From Pimelobacter simplex (lineage in GTDB: Bacteria; Actinomycetota; Actinomycetes; Propionibacteriales; Nocardioidaceae), in contig NZ_CP096276.1 in the NCBI RefSeq assembly GCF_024662235.1, positions 1,364,001 to 1,428,000 on the forward strand: 64,000 bases of DNA, written 5' to 3'. Shown here piece after piece: positions 56,145-64,000 of the stretch; the stretch's first letter is position 1; every line of letters begins with the position of its first letter. The notes beneath the pieces were generated by a model. The model searched no databases, was not told where the DNA came from, and saw only the letters and a program-made list of their open reading frames with translations. The position numbers and the translations under genes were made by a program.

Positions 56145-57272
56145 TTGAGGCGAAACAAGGTATTCGGCATCGGAGCCGCGGCACTTGCCCTCGGCCTGAC
56201 CATGACGGCGTGCGGGACCACCAAGGACGACCCCAAGGCCGGGTCCGGGGACGACTGCAGCGTGAAGCTCGCCTTCATCGGGCCGCTGACCGGCGACTAC
56301 GCCAACCTCGGGATCAACATCCTCAATGGCGCCGACCTCGCGTTGAAGGAGTACAAGGGCGACTGCAAGGTCGAGATCGTCAAGAAGGACTCGCAGGGCG
56401 ACCCGGAGAAGGCCAAGCCCTTCGCGCTCGAGATCGCCAAGGACAAGGACATCATCGGCGTCATCGGGCCCACCTTCTCGGGTGAGACCGAGGCCACCGG
56501 CCCGACGTTCGCCGACCCGGAGGTCGGCCTGGTGACGCTCTCCGCCTCGGCCACCAACCCCGACCTGTCGAGCAACGGGTGGAACACCTTCCACCGCCTG
56601 ATCGGTACGGACGCGGTCCAGGCGCCGGCGGCGGCGAAGTTCATCACCGACACGCTCAAGGCCAAGAAGGTCATGGTCATCGACGACGCGTCGGAGTACG
56701 GCGTCGGCCTGGCCAACGGCCTGAAGAAGGCTCTCGGCAGTGTCGTCACCGAGACCGACACCGTCCAGCAGAAGCAGAGCGACTTCTCGGCGACCGTCAC
56801 CAAGGCGAAGGCCTCGGGCACGGACGCGATCTACTACGCCGGCTACTACGCCGAGGCGGGCAAGCTCGCCAAGCAGCTCAAGCAGGGCGGCTACGAGGGC
56901 ACCTTCGTCTCCGGTGACGGCTCGCTCGACCCGGGCTTCATCGAGGCCGGCGGCGATGGTGCCGAGGGTGCCTACCTGACCTGCCCGTGCCTGTGGGGCA
57001 CCGGTGACTGGGCGGCGAAGTACGAGAAGGAGATCGGCCAGGCGCCGGGCACCTACTCGACCGAGGGATACGACGTCATGAACGTGTTCCTCAACGGCAT
57101 CGAGGCCGGGAAGACCACCCGCGCCGACATGCTCAAGTGGGTCACCGACTACGACGAGGACGGCCTGACGAAGCACATCAGCTTCGACGACAAGGGCGAC
57201 GTCGAGGAGTCGTCGGTCTACGCCTACGAGATCAAGGACGGCGAGATCCAGCCCGGTCAGACGATCGAGTAG
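56145..57272 (+). CDS. livK: Branched-chain amino-acid-type ABC substrate-binding lipoprotein
   Basis: This 375-residue lipoprotein has a signal peptide with lipobox LTMTAC, and the mature chain starts CGTTKDDPKAG. A Leu/Ile/Val-binding (PBP type I) fold follows: KLAFIGPLTGDYANLGINI, NGADLALKEY, VIGPTFSGETEATGP, VMVIDDASEYGVGLANGLKK, and TDAIYYAGYYAEAGKLAKQL. No start codon other than TTG 56145 fits the signal peptide, and a GGAAGCGGGA ribosome site lies about 6 bases before it. It is the first gene of a complete importer. The real ligand could be amino acids, amides or urea-like compounds. Confidence 0.9.
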   Translation: MRRNKVFGIGAAALALGLTMTACGTTKDDPKAGSGDDCSVKLAFIGPLTGDYANLGINILNGADLALKEYKGDCKVEIVKKDSQGDPEKAKPFALEIAKDKDIIGVIGPTFSGETEATGPTFADPEVGLVTLSASATNPDLSSNGWNTFHRLIGTDAVQAPAAAKFITDTLKAKKVMVIDDASEYGVGLANGLKKALGSVVTETDTVQQKQSDFSATVTKAKASGTDAIYYAGYYAEAGKLAKQLKQGGYEGTFVSGDGSLDPGFIEAGGDGAEGAYLTCPCLWGTGDWAAKYEKEIGQAPGTYSTEGYDVMNVFLNGIEAGKTTRADMLKWVTDYDEDGLTKHISFDDKGDVEESSVYAYEIKDGEIQPGQTIE

Positions 57273-57291
57273 CAGCGCCAGCACTCAAGTG

Positions 57292-57331
57292 ACCACGGTG
57301 GCCGGAGGCCGATGCCTCCGGCCACCGTGGT
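57292..57331 (+). terminator. Strong hairpin between livK and livH
   Basis: Perfect 18-bp arms (ACCACGGTGGCCGGAGGC at 57292-57309 and its complement at 57314-57331) flank a CGAT loop, 20 bases after the livK stop. It probably works as a partial terminator or RNA-stability hairpin. That would let the binding protein be made in excess over the permease, a known pattern in ABC importer operons. Confidence 0.7.
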
Positions 57332-57357
57332 GAGTCCGACCCGGATCAGAGGCCCAC

Positions 57358-58572
57358 TTGAACTTCGAATTCCTGTTCAGCAACCTCCCCGAGCTGACCA
57401 TCACCGGTCTCGCGCTCGGTGCCATCTACGCACTCGTGGCGCTCGGCTACACCATGGTGTACGGCGTCCTGCAGCTCATCAACTTCGCCCACAGCGAGGT
57501 GTTCATGTACGGCGGCTTCGCAGCCGTGTGGACCCTCTACGCGTTCGGCGCGTCGCCAGCATCGTCGACGGGCGCGATCGTCGCCTTCATGGCCGTCGCC
57601 CTCGTGGTAGCGATGCTGGTCTCCGGATCGGTCGCGCTGCTGCTGGAGCGCTTCGCGTACCGTCCGCTCATCGAGCGCGGCTCGCCCAAGCTCGTCGTCC
57701 TGATCTCCGCGATCGGCGCGTCCTTCGTGCTCTCCGAGGCGATGGGTCTGCGCAACCTGCTGGTCCAGAAGCTTCCCGGCATCGTCGTGGCGATCCTGGT
57801 CGGACTGGTCTTCGCGGCGATCATCGTGCTCGTCATCGCCGGCGGCTCCCGTGTCGTCGCGATGGAGGGGGCCGAGCCGCGCCGCTTCAAGCTCGGCGAG
57901 GTGCCGCGCTTCCTCCCGCTGCTCGTCGGCATCGGCCTGGCGTTCCTGGTCTGCGGCCAGCTCGGGCTGAGCGGTTCGGCCAACGAGGCCGTCGATCTCT
58001 ACGACCCGCTGAAGGAGTACCTCTCCCGGGCGCGGGAGAGCGCGGCGCTCCCGATCAACGTCAACCCCGAGGTCGTCTTCCACATCTTCAACTACGGCGT
58101 GACGACGATCGACATCCTGCTGATCGGCTCGGCGCTCCTGATGATGATCGTGCTCGACCAGTTCATCCGCCGCTCGCGGACCGGGCGCGGCATCCGTGCT
58201 GTCGCCCAGGACCCCGAGGCGGCCGCCCTGATGGGGGTCAACCGCAATCGCGTCGTCCAGATCACCTTCCTGATCGGCGGTCTGATGGCGGGTATCGCTG
58301 CGCTGCTCTACATCACCAAGATCGGCTCGATCCGGTTCAACGACGGTTTCCTGCTCGGCGTCAAGGCGTTCACCGCCGCGGTGATGGGTGGGATCGGCAA
58401 CCTTCGCGGCGCACTGCTCGGTGGCCTGGTCCTCGGCGTGGCCGAGAACTGGGGCTCCGCGCTCTTCGGCTCCGACTGGAAGGACGTCGTGGCGTTCGTG
58501 CTCCTCATCCTCATCCTGCTGTTCCGGCCCACCGGACTGCTGGGCGAGGCGCTCGGAAAGGCACGCGCATGA
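57358..58572 (+). CDS. livH: Branched-chain amino-acid-type ABC permease LivH
   Basis: This 404-residue membrane permease has the LivH start [20 protein letters not shown] and [17 protein letters not shown]. The coupling loop is [21 protein letters not shown], and [22 protein letters not shown] follows. It is about 100 residues longer than usual because of an insert around residues 155-235 (polar [15 protein letters not shown], an extra helix, then a loop with [20 protein letters not shown]). The start is TTG 57358, just before the first hydrophobic stretch. It overlaps livM by 4 bases. Confidence 0.9.
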   Translation: MNFEFLFSNLPELTITGLALGAIYALVALGYTMVYGVLQLINFAHSEVFMYGGFAAVWTLYAFGASPASSTGAIVAFMAVALVVAMLVSGSVALLLERFAYRPLIERGSPKLVVLISAIGASFVLSEAMGLRNLLVQKLPGIVVAILVGLVFAAIIVLVIAGGSRVVAMEGAEPRRFKLGEVPRFLPLLVGIGLAFLVCGQLGLSGSANEAVDLYDPLKEYLSRARESAALPINVNPEVVFHIFNYGVTTIDILLIGSALLMMIVLDQFIRRSRTGRGIRAVAQDPEAAALMGVNRNRVVQITFLIGGLMAGIAALLYITKIGSIRFNDGFLLGVKAFTAAVMGGIGNLRGALLGGLVLGVAENWGSALFGSDWKDVVAFVLLILILLFRPTGLLGEALGKARA

Positions 58573-59717
58573 GTGGCTACCTGACGATTCCCCGGCTGCG
58601 GATCCGCGAGCGGATCACCGCGCTGCCCAAGCCGGTCCAGATCCTGCTGTGGCTGCTGGCCGCCGTGCTGGCGTACGCGCTGCCGCTCCTCGAACCGCCA
58701 CTGATCTCCACCCCGGGGGTCGACTTCGGCGGCGTGATGTTCCTCGTGGCGATCTACGTGCTCGTGGCGCTCGGCCTCAACATCGTGGTCGGCTATGCGG
58801 GCCTGCTCGACCTCGGGTACGTCGGCTTCTACGCGATCGGCGCCTACACCGTGGGTGTCCTGACGGCCGAGCACAGCAGCTGGCCGTTCCTGCTCGCCAT
58901 CCCGGCCGCCGTGGGGGTCGCGATGATCTCGGGTGTGCTGCTCGGTGCACCCACGCTGCGCGTGCGTGGCGACTACCTGGCGATCGTCACCCTCGGGTTC
59001 GGCGAGATCATCCGGCTCGTCATCACGAACGTCGAGTGGCTGGGTGGTTCGCGAGGCATCTCCCAGATCGGCGGGCCGCCGAACGTCGGTGGTGACGAGG
59101 GTCTGTTCCAGCTGCCGCACCTGTTCTGGGGCAACGGGACCGTGCTGGTCGACTCGGAGGAGAAGAGCAAGTTCCTCTACTTCGGCCAGCTGGATGCCGT
59201 TCCCTACTACTGGTTCGCGCTGACCGTCGTGATCATCATCCTGCTGGCCGACCGGCTCATCAAGAACAGCCGCGTCGGACGAGCCTGGGAAGCGACCCGC
59301 GAGGACGAGGACGCCGCCGAGATCATGGGTGTCCCGACGTTCAAGTTCAAGCTGCTCGCCTTCGCGCTCGGTGCGTTCGTCGGCGGTCTGTCCGGAGCGT
59401 TGTTCGCGGGCTACCAGGGGTTCATCAACCCCGCGTCCTTCCAGCTCCTGCTGTCGATCCTGTTCCTGGCGGCCGTCGTCGTCGGTGGTCAGGGCAATCG
59501 CTGGGGCGTCATCGTCGGCGCAGCGCTCGTCGTCTACCTCCCGCAGCGGTTCCTCGAGCTCAACGAGTTCCGGTTCCTCGTCTTCGGCCTGGTGCTGATG
59601 CTGCTGGCGATCTATCGGCCGCAAGGCCTCATCCCGCCTCGGCGCACAGTCCGGGCCCGCAAGATGGAGGAAGAGCTGACCGAGCTCGAGCACGGAGAGG
59701 AGGTCGTCGATGCCTGA
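58569..59717 (+). CDS. livM: Branched-chain amino-acid-type ABC permease LivM
   Basis: This 382-residue second permease has the hallmark [27 protein letters not shown] and [25 protein letters not shown]. The coupling region is [18 protein letters not shown] and the later [21 protein letters not shown]. The C-terminal cytoplasmic tail is acidic ([16 protein letters not shown]). It overlaps livH by 4 bases and livG by 8 bases. Confidence 0.93.
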   Translation: MSGYLTIPRLRIRERITALPKPVQILLWLLAAVLAYALPLLEPPLISTPGVDFGGVMFLVAIYVLVALGLNIVVGYAGLLDLGYVGFYAIGAYTVGVLTAEHSSWPFLLAIPAAVGVAMISGVLLGAPTLRVRGDYLAIVTLGFGEIIRLVITNVEWLGGSRGISQIGGPPNVGGDEGLFQLPHLFWGNGTVLVDSEEKSKFLYFGQLDAVPYYWFALTVVIIILLADRLIKNSRVGRAWEATREDEDAAEIMGVPTFKFKLLAFALGAFVGGLSGALFAGYQGFINPASFQLLLSILFLAAVVVGGQGNRWGVIVGAALVVYLPQRFLELNEFRFLVFGLVLMLLAIYRPQGLIPPRRTVRARKMEEELTELEHGEEVVDA

Positions 59718-60486
59718 GCTGCTCGAGGTCGCGAACCTCACCCTCAAGTTCGGCGGTCTGACCGCCCTGGACGACGTGTCCTTCACCATCAAGGAAGGAG
59801 AGATCCTCGGCCTGATCGGGCCGAACGGTGCCGGCAAGACGACCTGCTTCAACGCGGTCACCGGCGTCTACCGCCCGACCAGCGGATCGATCCTCTTCGG
59901 CGGCCGCTCGGTCGTCGGGATGAAGAAGCACAAGATCACGCAGTCGGGGATCGCCCGGACGTTCCAGAACGTGCGCCTGTTCCCGACCATGACCGCGCTC
60001 GAGAACGTCCTCGTCGGCACCGACGCTCGGCACAAGACGGGGCTCATCAGCGCCCTGCTGCGACTGCCCCGTCACCGCCAGGAGGAGGCCGCGGGACACG
60101 ACCGGGCGATGGAGCTGCTCCGGTTCATGGGGATCCACCGCCGCGCCGACGAGCTGGCCGCCAACCTGCCGTACGGCGACCAGCGCCGCCTCGAGATCGC
60201 CCGCGCGATGGCGGCGGACCCGAAGCTCATCTGCCTCGACGAGCCGGCCGCCGGGTTCAACCCGGCCGAGAAGGTCGAGCTGATGAACCTCATCCGCAAG
60301 GTGCGCGACCAGGGATACACCGTGCTGCTGATCGAGCACGACATGAAGCTGGTCATGGGCGTGACCGACCGGATCGTCGTCCTCGAGTTCGGCCGCAAGA
60401 TCGCCGACGGGCCACCTGCCGAGATCCGTGACAACCCTGCCGTGATCGCGGCCTACCTGGGAGTGGACGAGGAAGATGCTTCTTGA
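59710..60486 (+). CDS. livG: Branched-chain amino-acid-type ABC ATPase LivG
   Basis: This 258-residue ATPase has Walker [13 protein letters not shown] followed by [10 protein letters not shown]. The Q-loop is [16 protein letters not shown], the signature form [15 protein letters not shown] (typical for LivG), Walker [14 protein letters not shown], and the switch histidine [11 protein letters not shown]. The ATG at 59710 overlaps livM, and the end overlaps livF by 11 bases. Confidence 0.94.
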   Translation: MPELLEVANLTLKFGGLTALDDVSFTIKEGEILGLIGPNGAGKTTCFNAVTGVYRPTSGSILFGGRSVVGMKKHKITQSGIARTFQNVRLFPTMTALENVLVGTDARHKTGLISALLRLPRHRQEEAAGHDRAMELLRFMGIHRRADELAANLPYGDQRRLEIARAMAADPKLICLDEPAAGFNPAEKVELMNLIRKVRDQGYTVLLIEHDMKLVMGVTDRIVVLEFGRKIADGPPAEIRDNPAVIAAYLGVDEEDAS

Positions 60487-61195
60487 GGTCCAGGGCCTCT
60501 GTGTGAACTACGGTCACATCGAGGCCATCCGCGACATCACCTTCGGCGTCGCCGACGGGAGTGTCACCACCCTGATCGGCTCCAACGGTGCTGGGAAGAG
60601 CACCACGATGAAGACACTGAGCGGCCTCCAACCCGTCCGCAAGGGGCGGGTGATCTTCGACGGCAAGGACATCACGAACGCCCAGCCGTTCGAGCGCGTG
60701 AAGATGGGGATCAGCCAGTCGCCTGAAGGCCGGCACTGCTTCGTCGGCATGACCGTGCGCGAGAACCTCGAGATGGGCGCGTACGTCCGTACGGACCGCA
60801 AGACCGCCGCCTACCGCGAGGACCTCGAACGGGTCCTCACGCTGTTCCCGCGCCTCCAGGAGCGGATCAGCCAGCCGGCGGGCTCGATGTCCGGCGGTGA
60901 GCAGCAGATGGTTGCGATCGGTCGTGCACTCATGGCTCGACCGCGGCTGCTGCTGCTCGACGAGCCGTCGATGGGTCTGGCGCCCAAGCTCATCCAGCAG
61001 ATCTTCTCGATCATCACCGAGATCAACGAGCAGGGCACGACCGTGCTGCTGGTGGAGCAGAACGCCGCGCAGGCGCTCAAGCGCTCCGACGAGGCGCACA
61101 TCCTCGAGACGGGTTCGATCGTCCGCTCCGGCACCGGGGCCGAGCTCGCGGTCGACCCGGCGGTCAAGGCCGCCTACCTGGGCGGTGACGTCTAG
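60476..61195 (+). CDS. livF: Branched-chain amino-acid-type ABC ATPase LivF
   Basis: This 239-residue ATPase has Walker A GSNGAGKSTTMK then TLSGLQPVRKG. The signature is MSGGEQQMVAIGRALM, Walker B LLLLDEPSMGLAP, and the final LVEQNAAQALK where the switch residue is Q-N, typical for LivF. It completes the five-gene importer. A strong hairpin follows. Confidence 0.94.
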   Translation: MLLEVQGLCVNYGHIEAIRDITFGVADGSVTTLIGSNGAGKSTTMKTLSGLQPVRKGRVIFDGKDITNAQPFERVKMGISQSPEGRHCFVGMTVRENLEMGAYVRTDRKTAAYREDLERVLTLFPRLQERISQPAGSMSGGEQQMVAIGRALMARPRLLLLDEPSMGLAPKLIQQIFSIITEINEQGTTVLLVEQNAAQALKRSDEAHILETGSIVRSGTGAELAVDPAVKAAYLGGDV

Positions 61196-61213
61196 GCGCG
61201 GCACGGCGTACAC

Positions 61214-61256
61214 CACGACGAAGGGCCCCGGCACTGCGCCGGGGCCCTTCGTCGTG
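61214..61256. terminator. Bidirectional terminator between liv and polar amino-acid operons
   Basis: Perfect 19-bp arms (CACGACGAAGGGCCCCGGC at 61214-61232 and its complement at 61238-61256) flank a 5-base loop between two convergent operons. Confidence 0.8.
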
Positions 61257-61278
61257 CGGTCGTGCGTGGGGAGCGCCC

Positions 61279-62055
61279 CTAGAGCACCTTGGACAGGAAC
61301 GACTGCGTGCGCTCGTGCTGGGGGTTGCCCAGGACGTCGGCGGGCCGGCCCTCCTCGACGACGACGCCGCCGTCCATGAAGACCAGGTGGTCGCCGACCT
61401 CGCGGGCGAAGCCCATCTCGTGGGTGACGACCATCATCGTCATGCCCTCCTGGGCGAGGTCCTTCATCACCGCGAGGACGTCGCCGACGAGCTCGGGGTC
61501 GAGGGCGCTGGTCGGCTCGTCGAAGAGCATCATGTCGGGGTTCATCGACAGGGCCCGGGCGATGGCGACGCGCTGCTGCTGGCCGCCGGAGAGGTGCGCC
61601 GGGTAGGCGGAGGCCTTCTCGGACAGGCCGACCTTGGCGAGGTTCTGGCGGGCGATCTCGACCGCCTCGTCCTTGCTGCGGCGCCGGACGTTGCGCTGGG
61701 CGAGGGTGAGGTTCTTGAGCACCGACAGGTGGGGGAACAGGTTGAACTGCTGGAACACCATGCCGATCCGGGAGCGGATGTCGTCGAGGTCGACGCGGCG
61801 GTCGCAGATGTCGATGCCCTCGATGAGGATCTCGCCGGAGGTGGGCTCCTCGAGCCGGTTGACGCAGCGCAGCAGCGTCGACTTGCCCGAGCCCGAGGGG
61901 CCGATCACGCACACCACCTGGCCGGGGTCGACCTGGAAGTCGATGCCCTGGAGCACCTCGTGCTTGCCGTAGTGCTTGTGCAGGCCGCGCACCTCGATCG
62001 CGGGGACCGGGGCGCCGGGCTCGGAGGCCTTGGTGGGCCAGGTCTGCTCGGTCAT
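61279..62055 (-). CDS. Polar amino-acid ABC importer ATPase (GlnQ type)
   Basis: This 258-residue ATPase of the PAAT (glutamine/glutamate) family has Walker [14 protein letters not shown] then [12 protein letters not shown]. The Q-loop is [17 protein letters not shown], the signature [15 protein letters not shown], Walker [17 protein letters not shown], and the switch histidine [14 protein letters not shown]. The ATG at 62055 overlaps the permease stop by 4 bases. It is the last gene of a three-gene operon on the minus strand. Confidence 0.94.
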   Translation of the reverse strand: MTEQTWPTKASEPGAPVPAIEVRGLHKHYGKHEVLQGIDFQVDPGQVVCVIGPSGSGKSTLLRCVNRLEEPTSGEILIEGIDICDRRVDLDDIRSRIGMVFQQFNLFPHLSVLKNLTLAQRNVRRRSKDEAVEIARQNLAKVGLSEKASAYPAHLSGGQQQRVAIARALSMNPDMMLFDEPTSALDPELVGDVLAVMKDLAQEGMTMMVVTHEMGFAREVGDHLVFMDGGVVVEEGRPADVLGNPQHERTQSFLSKVL

Positions 62056-62858
62056 CGGACCGCCTTCCTCTGCCGGCGCTCGAGCCAGGCGACGAGCTGG
62101 GTGAGCGGCAGCGTGATGACCAGGTAGAGGATCGCTGCCTGGATCAGGCTGGTCGCGGTGCCGGTCGAGGGACCGCTGGTCAGGAAGTCCTTGGCCACCG
62201 AGGTGAGCTCGCGCTGGCTGGCCGCGGCACCGAGCAGGAACAGCAGCGCGGTGTCCTTGATGAGCAGCACGAACTCGTTGGTCAGCGGGGGGATGACGAT
62301 CCGGAACGCCTGGGGGAGGACCACCCGGAAGGTGGTCGCTCCGGTGCGCATCCCCAGCGAGCGGGCGGCCTCGGTCTGGCCCTTGGGCACGGCCTGGATG
62401 CCGGCCCGCAGGGTCTCGGCCATGTAGGCCCCGGCGACCAGGATCAGGCCGATCAGGCCCGCTCCGACCAGACCACCCGGCGGCGTCCAGCCGAAGGCGA
62501 TCGGCAGACCGAAGGCCATGAACATCATGACGACCAGCGCCGGCAGTCCCCGGAAGAACTCGATGTAGGCCGTGGCCAGCCACCGGTAGGGCGCCACCGG
62601 CGAGAGCCGCATCAGTGCCAGCGTCAGGCCGAGGGCCAGACCGCCGCCGAAGGCGATCGCGGTGTACTTCACCGTGTTGACCAGACCGATGGTGATCAGG
62701 TCCTGCCAGTTGCCGTCGGCCCACGAGATGCCGTCGGCGTTCCAGAAGTTCTCGTGGATCTTGGTCCAGTCAGCCACGACCGCCAGCGTGACGATGGCCG
62801 CCGCGAGCAGGACGTACATCAGGACCTGGACCAGCGCGGCGCGCTGTCGACGGGTCAC
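62052..62858 (-). CDS. Polar amino-acid ABC importer permease
   Basis: This 268-residue HisM/GlnP-type permease has an N-terminal helix at about 8-28, a periplasmic stretch ([21 protein letters not shown]), then the PAAT core. The core has [58 protein letters not shown] and [24 protein letters not shown]. It is the only permease gene here, so the channel is probably a homodimer. The GTG start is at 62858. Confidence 0.92.
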   Translation of the reverse strand: MTRRQRAALVQVLMYVLLAAAIVTLAVVADWTKIHENFWNADGISWADGNWQDLITIGLVNTVKYTAIAFGGGLALGLTLALMRLSPVAPYRWLATAYIEFFRGLPALVVMMFMAFGLPIAFGWTPPGGLVGAGLIGLILVAGAYMAETLRAGIQAVPKGQTEAARSLGMRTGATTFRVVLPQAFRIVIPPLTNEFVLLIKDTALLFLLGAAASQRELTSVAKDFLTSGPSTGTATSLIQAAILYLVITLPLTQLVAWLERRQRKAVR

Positions 62859-62888
62859 CCCACCCCCCCTTCGTGAAGACCGTGCGTA

Positions 62889-63683
62889 CTACGGCTGGTT
62901 CTCGGTGGAGAAGTACTTGGCGTAGATCGTGTCGTAGGTCCCGTCCTTGCGCATCTCCTCGAGCGCGCCGTCGACGTCCTTGACGAGCTGGCTGTTGCCC
63001 TTCTTCATGGCGAAGCCGTACTCCTCGCTGGTGTCGTAGGTCTCGACGATCTTGAACTTGCCGTCCCGGGTGTGGTCGAGGTTGACCGGCAGGTCCTGGA
63101 GCAGCGCCTCGACCTGGCCGGCCTTGATCGCCTGGAACATCTCCGCGTCACTGGGGAACGTGATGATGTCGGCGTCCTCGGCGTTCTCCTCGGTGTAGGT
63201 CTTGCCCGTGGTGCCCTGCTGGACACCGACCTTGACGCCCTTGAGGTCGCCGATCGAGGCGATCTTGCTGTCGGCCGGCACGAGGAGCGACTGCTTGGAG
63301 TCGTAGTAGCCGTCGGAGAAGTCGAGGTTCTTCTTGCGGTCGTCGGTGATGGTCATGGCCGACGCCGCGAGGTCGCACTGGCCGGCGGCGAGCGCCTGGC
63401 CGCTCTGGAGGGCGTCGAACGAGGAGTCCTGGATCTTGAGCTTGAGGTCGAGGCGCTTGGCGACCTCGGAGACGATGTCGACGTCGAAGCCCTTGAAGCC
63501 GGTGGGACTGGACTTGTCGAAGTCCTCGAACGGCGGGTACGGCACGTCGGAGCACACGGTGAGCGTGCCCTTGGTGACGATGTCCGCACCGCTGGCGGAC
63601 TTGCTGTCCTCGGAGCCGCAGGCGCCGAGGGCGAAGGTGGCGAGGCAGGCCACGCCGATGGTGAGGATCCGAGTACGTCGCAT
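62889..63683 (-). CDS. Polar amino-acid ABC importer substrate-binding lipoprotein
   Basis: This 264-residue lipoprotein has a signal peptide with lipobox FALGAC. The PBP type II (SBP_bac_3) fold shows LTVCSDVPYPPFEDF, GFKGFDVDIVSEVAKRL, the ligand-binding region CDLAASAMTITDDRKKNLDF with DGYYDSKQSLLV, and VGVQQGTTGKTYTEEN. The C-terminal helix EEMRKDGTYDTIYAKYF is typical. It is the first gene of the operon. The amino acid bound cannot be fixed from the sequence; an arginine in the TDDRKK motif fits a ligand carboxylate. Confidence 0.92.
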   Translation of the reverse strand: MRRTRILTIGVACLATFALGACGSEDSKSASGADIVTKGTLTVCSDVPYPPFEDFDKSSPTGFKGFDVDIVSEVAKRLDLKLKIQDSSFDALQSGQALAAGQCDLAASAMTITDDRKKNLDFSDGYYDSKQSLLVPADSKIASIGDLKGVKVGVQQGTTGKTYTEENAEDADIITFPSDAEMFQAIKAGQVEALLQDLPVNLDHTRDGKFKIVETYDTSEEYGFAMKKGNSQLVKDVDGALEEMRKDGTYDTIYAKYFSTENQP

Positions 63684-63762
63684 GGCGGCACTGTAGGCCT
63701 TTCGGGCCCCCTTGCACGAGGACCTCGGTCCCGGTACGCCGCTTCGGCGCGTCGCGCCGGAT

Positions 63763-64000
63763 TCAGCGCAGCGCGGTGACGGCCGCGGTCAGCAGGGGTG
63801 CGACCGCGAGCGCGGGCAGGAGGTCGGCCACGGCGACCGGCTTGAGCGCCAGCAGGCGCAGCGCGACGCCGACCAGCAGCAGCCCGCCGGTCGCCGTCAG
63901 GGCGGCGAGCTCGGCCTCGGGGAGGACGTCGCCGAGGGCGAGGCCGGCGAGGGTGAGCGAGCCCTGGACGGCGACGAGGGTGAGCACGCTCGCGGCCACG
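63763..64000 (-). CDS. DUF554-type membrane protein, 5' end missing
   Basis: This is the C-terminal 78 or so residues of a hydrophobic protein running off the right edge. It reads as alternating helices: ASVLTLVAVQGSLTLAGLAL, AALTATGGLLLVGVALRLL, then VAVADLLPALAVAPLLTAAV. The GGxLLxGxxLxLL and PxLxxAPLL motifs match the end of DUF554 (YdfK-like) proteins. The function is unknown. The 79-base gap to the binding-protein gene holds that operon's promoter region. Confidence 0.7.
   Translation of the reverse strand, partial: VAASVLTLVAVQGSLTLAGLALGDVLPEAELAALTATGGLLLVGVALRLLALKPVAVADLLPALAVAPLLTAAVTALR

Overview
This window is a contiguous piece of chromosome from a high-GC actinobacterium. GC content is very high, GTG starts are common, ATGA/GTGA start-stop overlaps are frequent, and several genes look leaderless. 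The gene order murC-ftsQ-ftsZ-pgeF-yggS-sepF-yggT-wag31-dksA-like-lspA-rluD-dnaE, the lack of ftsA, the single HisA/PriA-type isomerase, and the pyk / tRNA / pdtaR neighbourhood all fit Propionibacteriales, most likely Nocardioides or a close relative. That placement is inferred from gene order and protein style; no database was consulted. I saw no phage, insertion sequence, CRISPR array or rRNA.

Layout. 1-6.7 kb: 3' part of the division and cell-wall cluster (murC partial, ftsQ, ftsZ, pgeF, yggS, sepF, yggT, wag31). 6.9-14.0 kb: a DksA-type zinc-finger protein with a histone-H1-like basic region, lspA, rluD-type pseudouridine synthase, a GNAT enzyme, dnaE and a small membrane protein. 14-16.3 kb: YbaK-type deacylase, a LON-domain protein, and a divergent SRPBCC/TetR pair. 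16.3-28.1 kb: histidine genes hisDCBH, hisAF and hisI, interrupted by a secreted Ig-like protein, small unknowns and a heterodimeric ABC exporter. 28.1-34.6 kb: tryptophan-associated membrane protein, HGxxPAAW and DUF2752 proteins, trpCBA, an SCO1-type lipoprotein and lgt. trpE, expected right after hisI, is missing here.

34.7-46.5 kb is the most unusual region. It is a phosphate-type (Pst) ABC locus in which pstC-pstA and pstB are separated by about 8.7 kb. The intervening genes encode surface proteins: a membrane-anchored PstS, a 929-residue anchored protein with a PstS-like half, a sortase-fold protein whose catalytic Cys and His positions are replaced, a second secreted PstS-like protein, a small anchored protein and a secreted Ig-like protein. 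I read this as one functional unit, a Pst transporter embedded in a cell-surface assembly with a non-catalytic sortase homologue. It is my leading candidate for an undescribed system.

46.7-57 kb: gltBD (glutamate synthase), pyk, a 73-nt tRNA with anticodon CAA but no long variable arm, the ANTAR response regulator pdtaR, and a secreted protein of unknown function. 56.1-61.2 kb: a complete branched-chain amino-acid-type ABC importer (livK-H-M-G-F), with a strong hairpin between the binding protein and the permeases. 61.3-63.7 kb, minus strand: a polar amino-acid ABC importer (binding protein, permease, ATPase). The right edge cuts a DUF554-type membrane protein.
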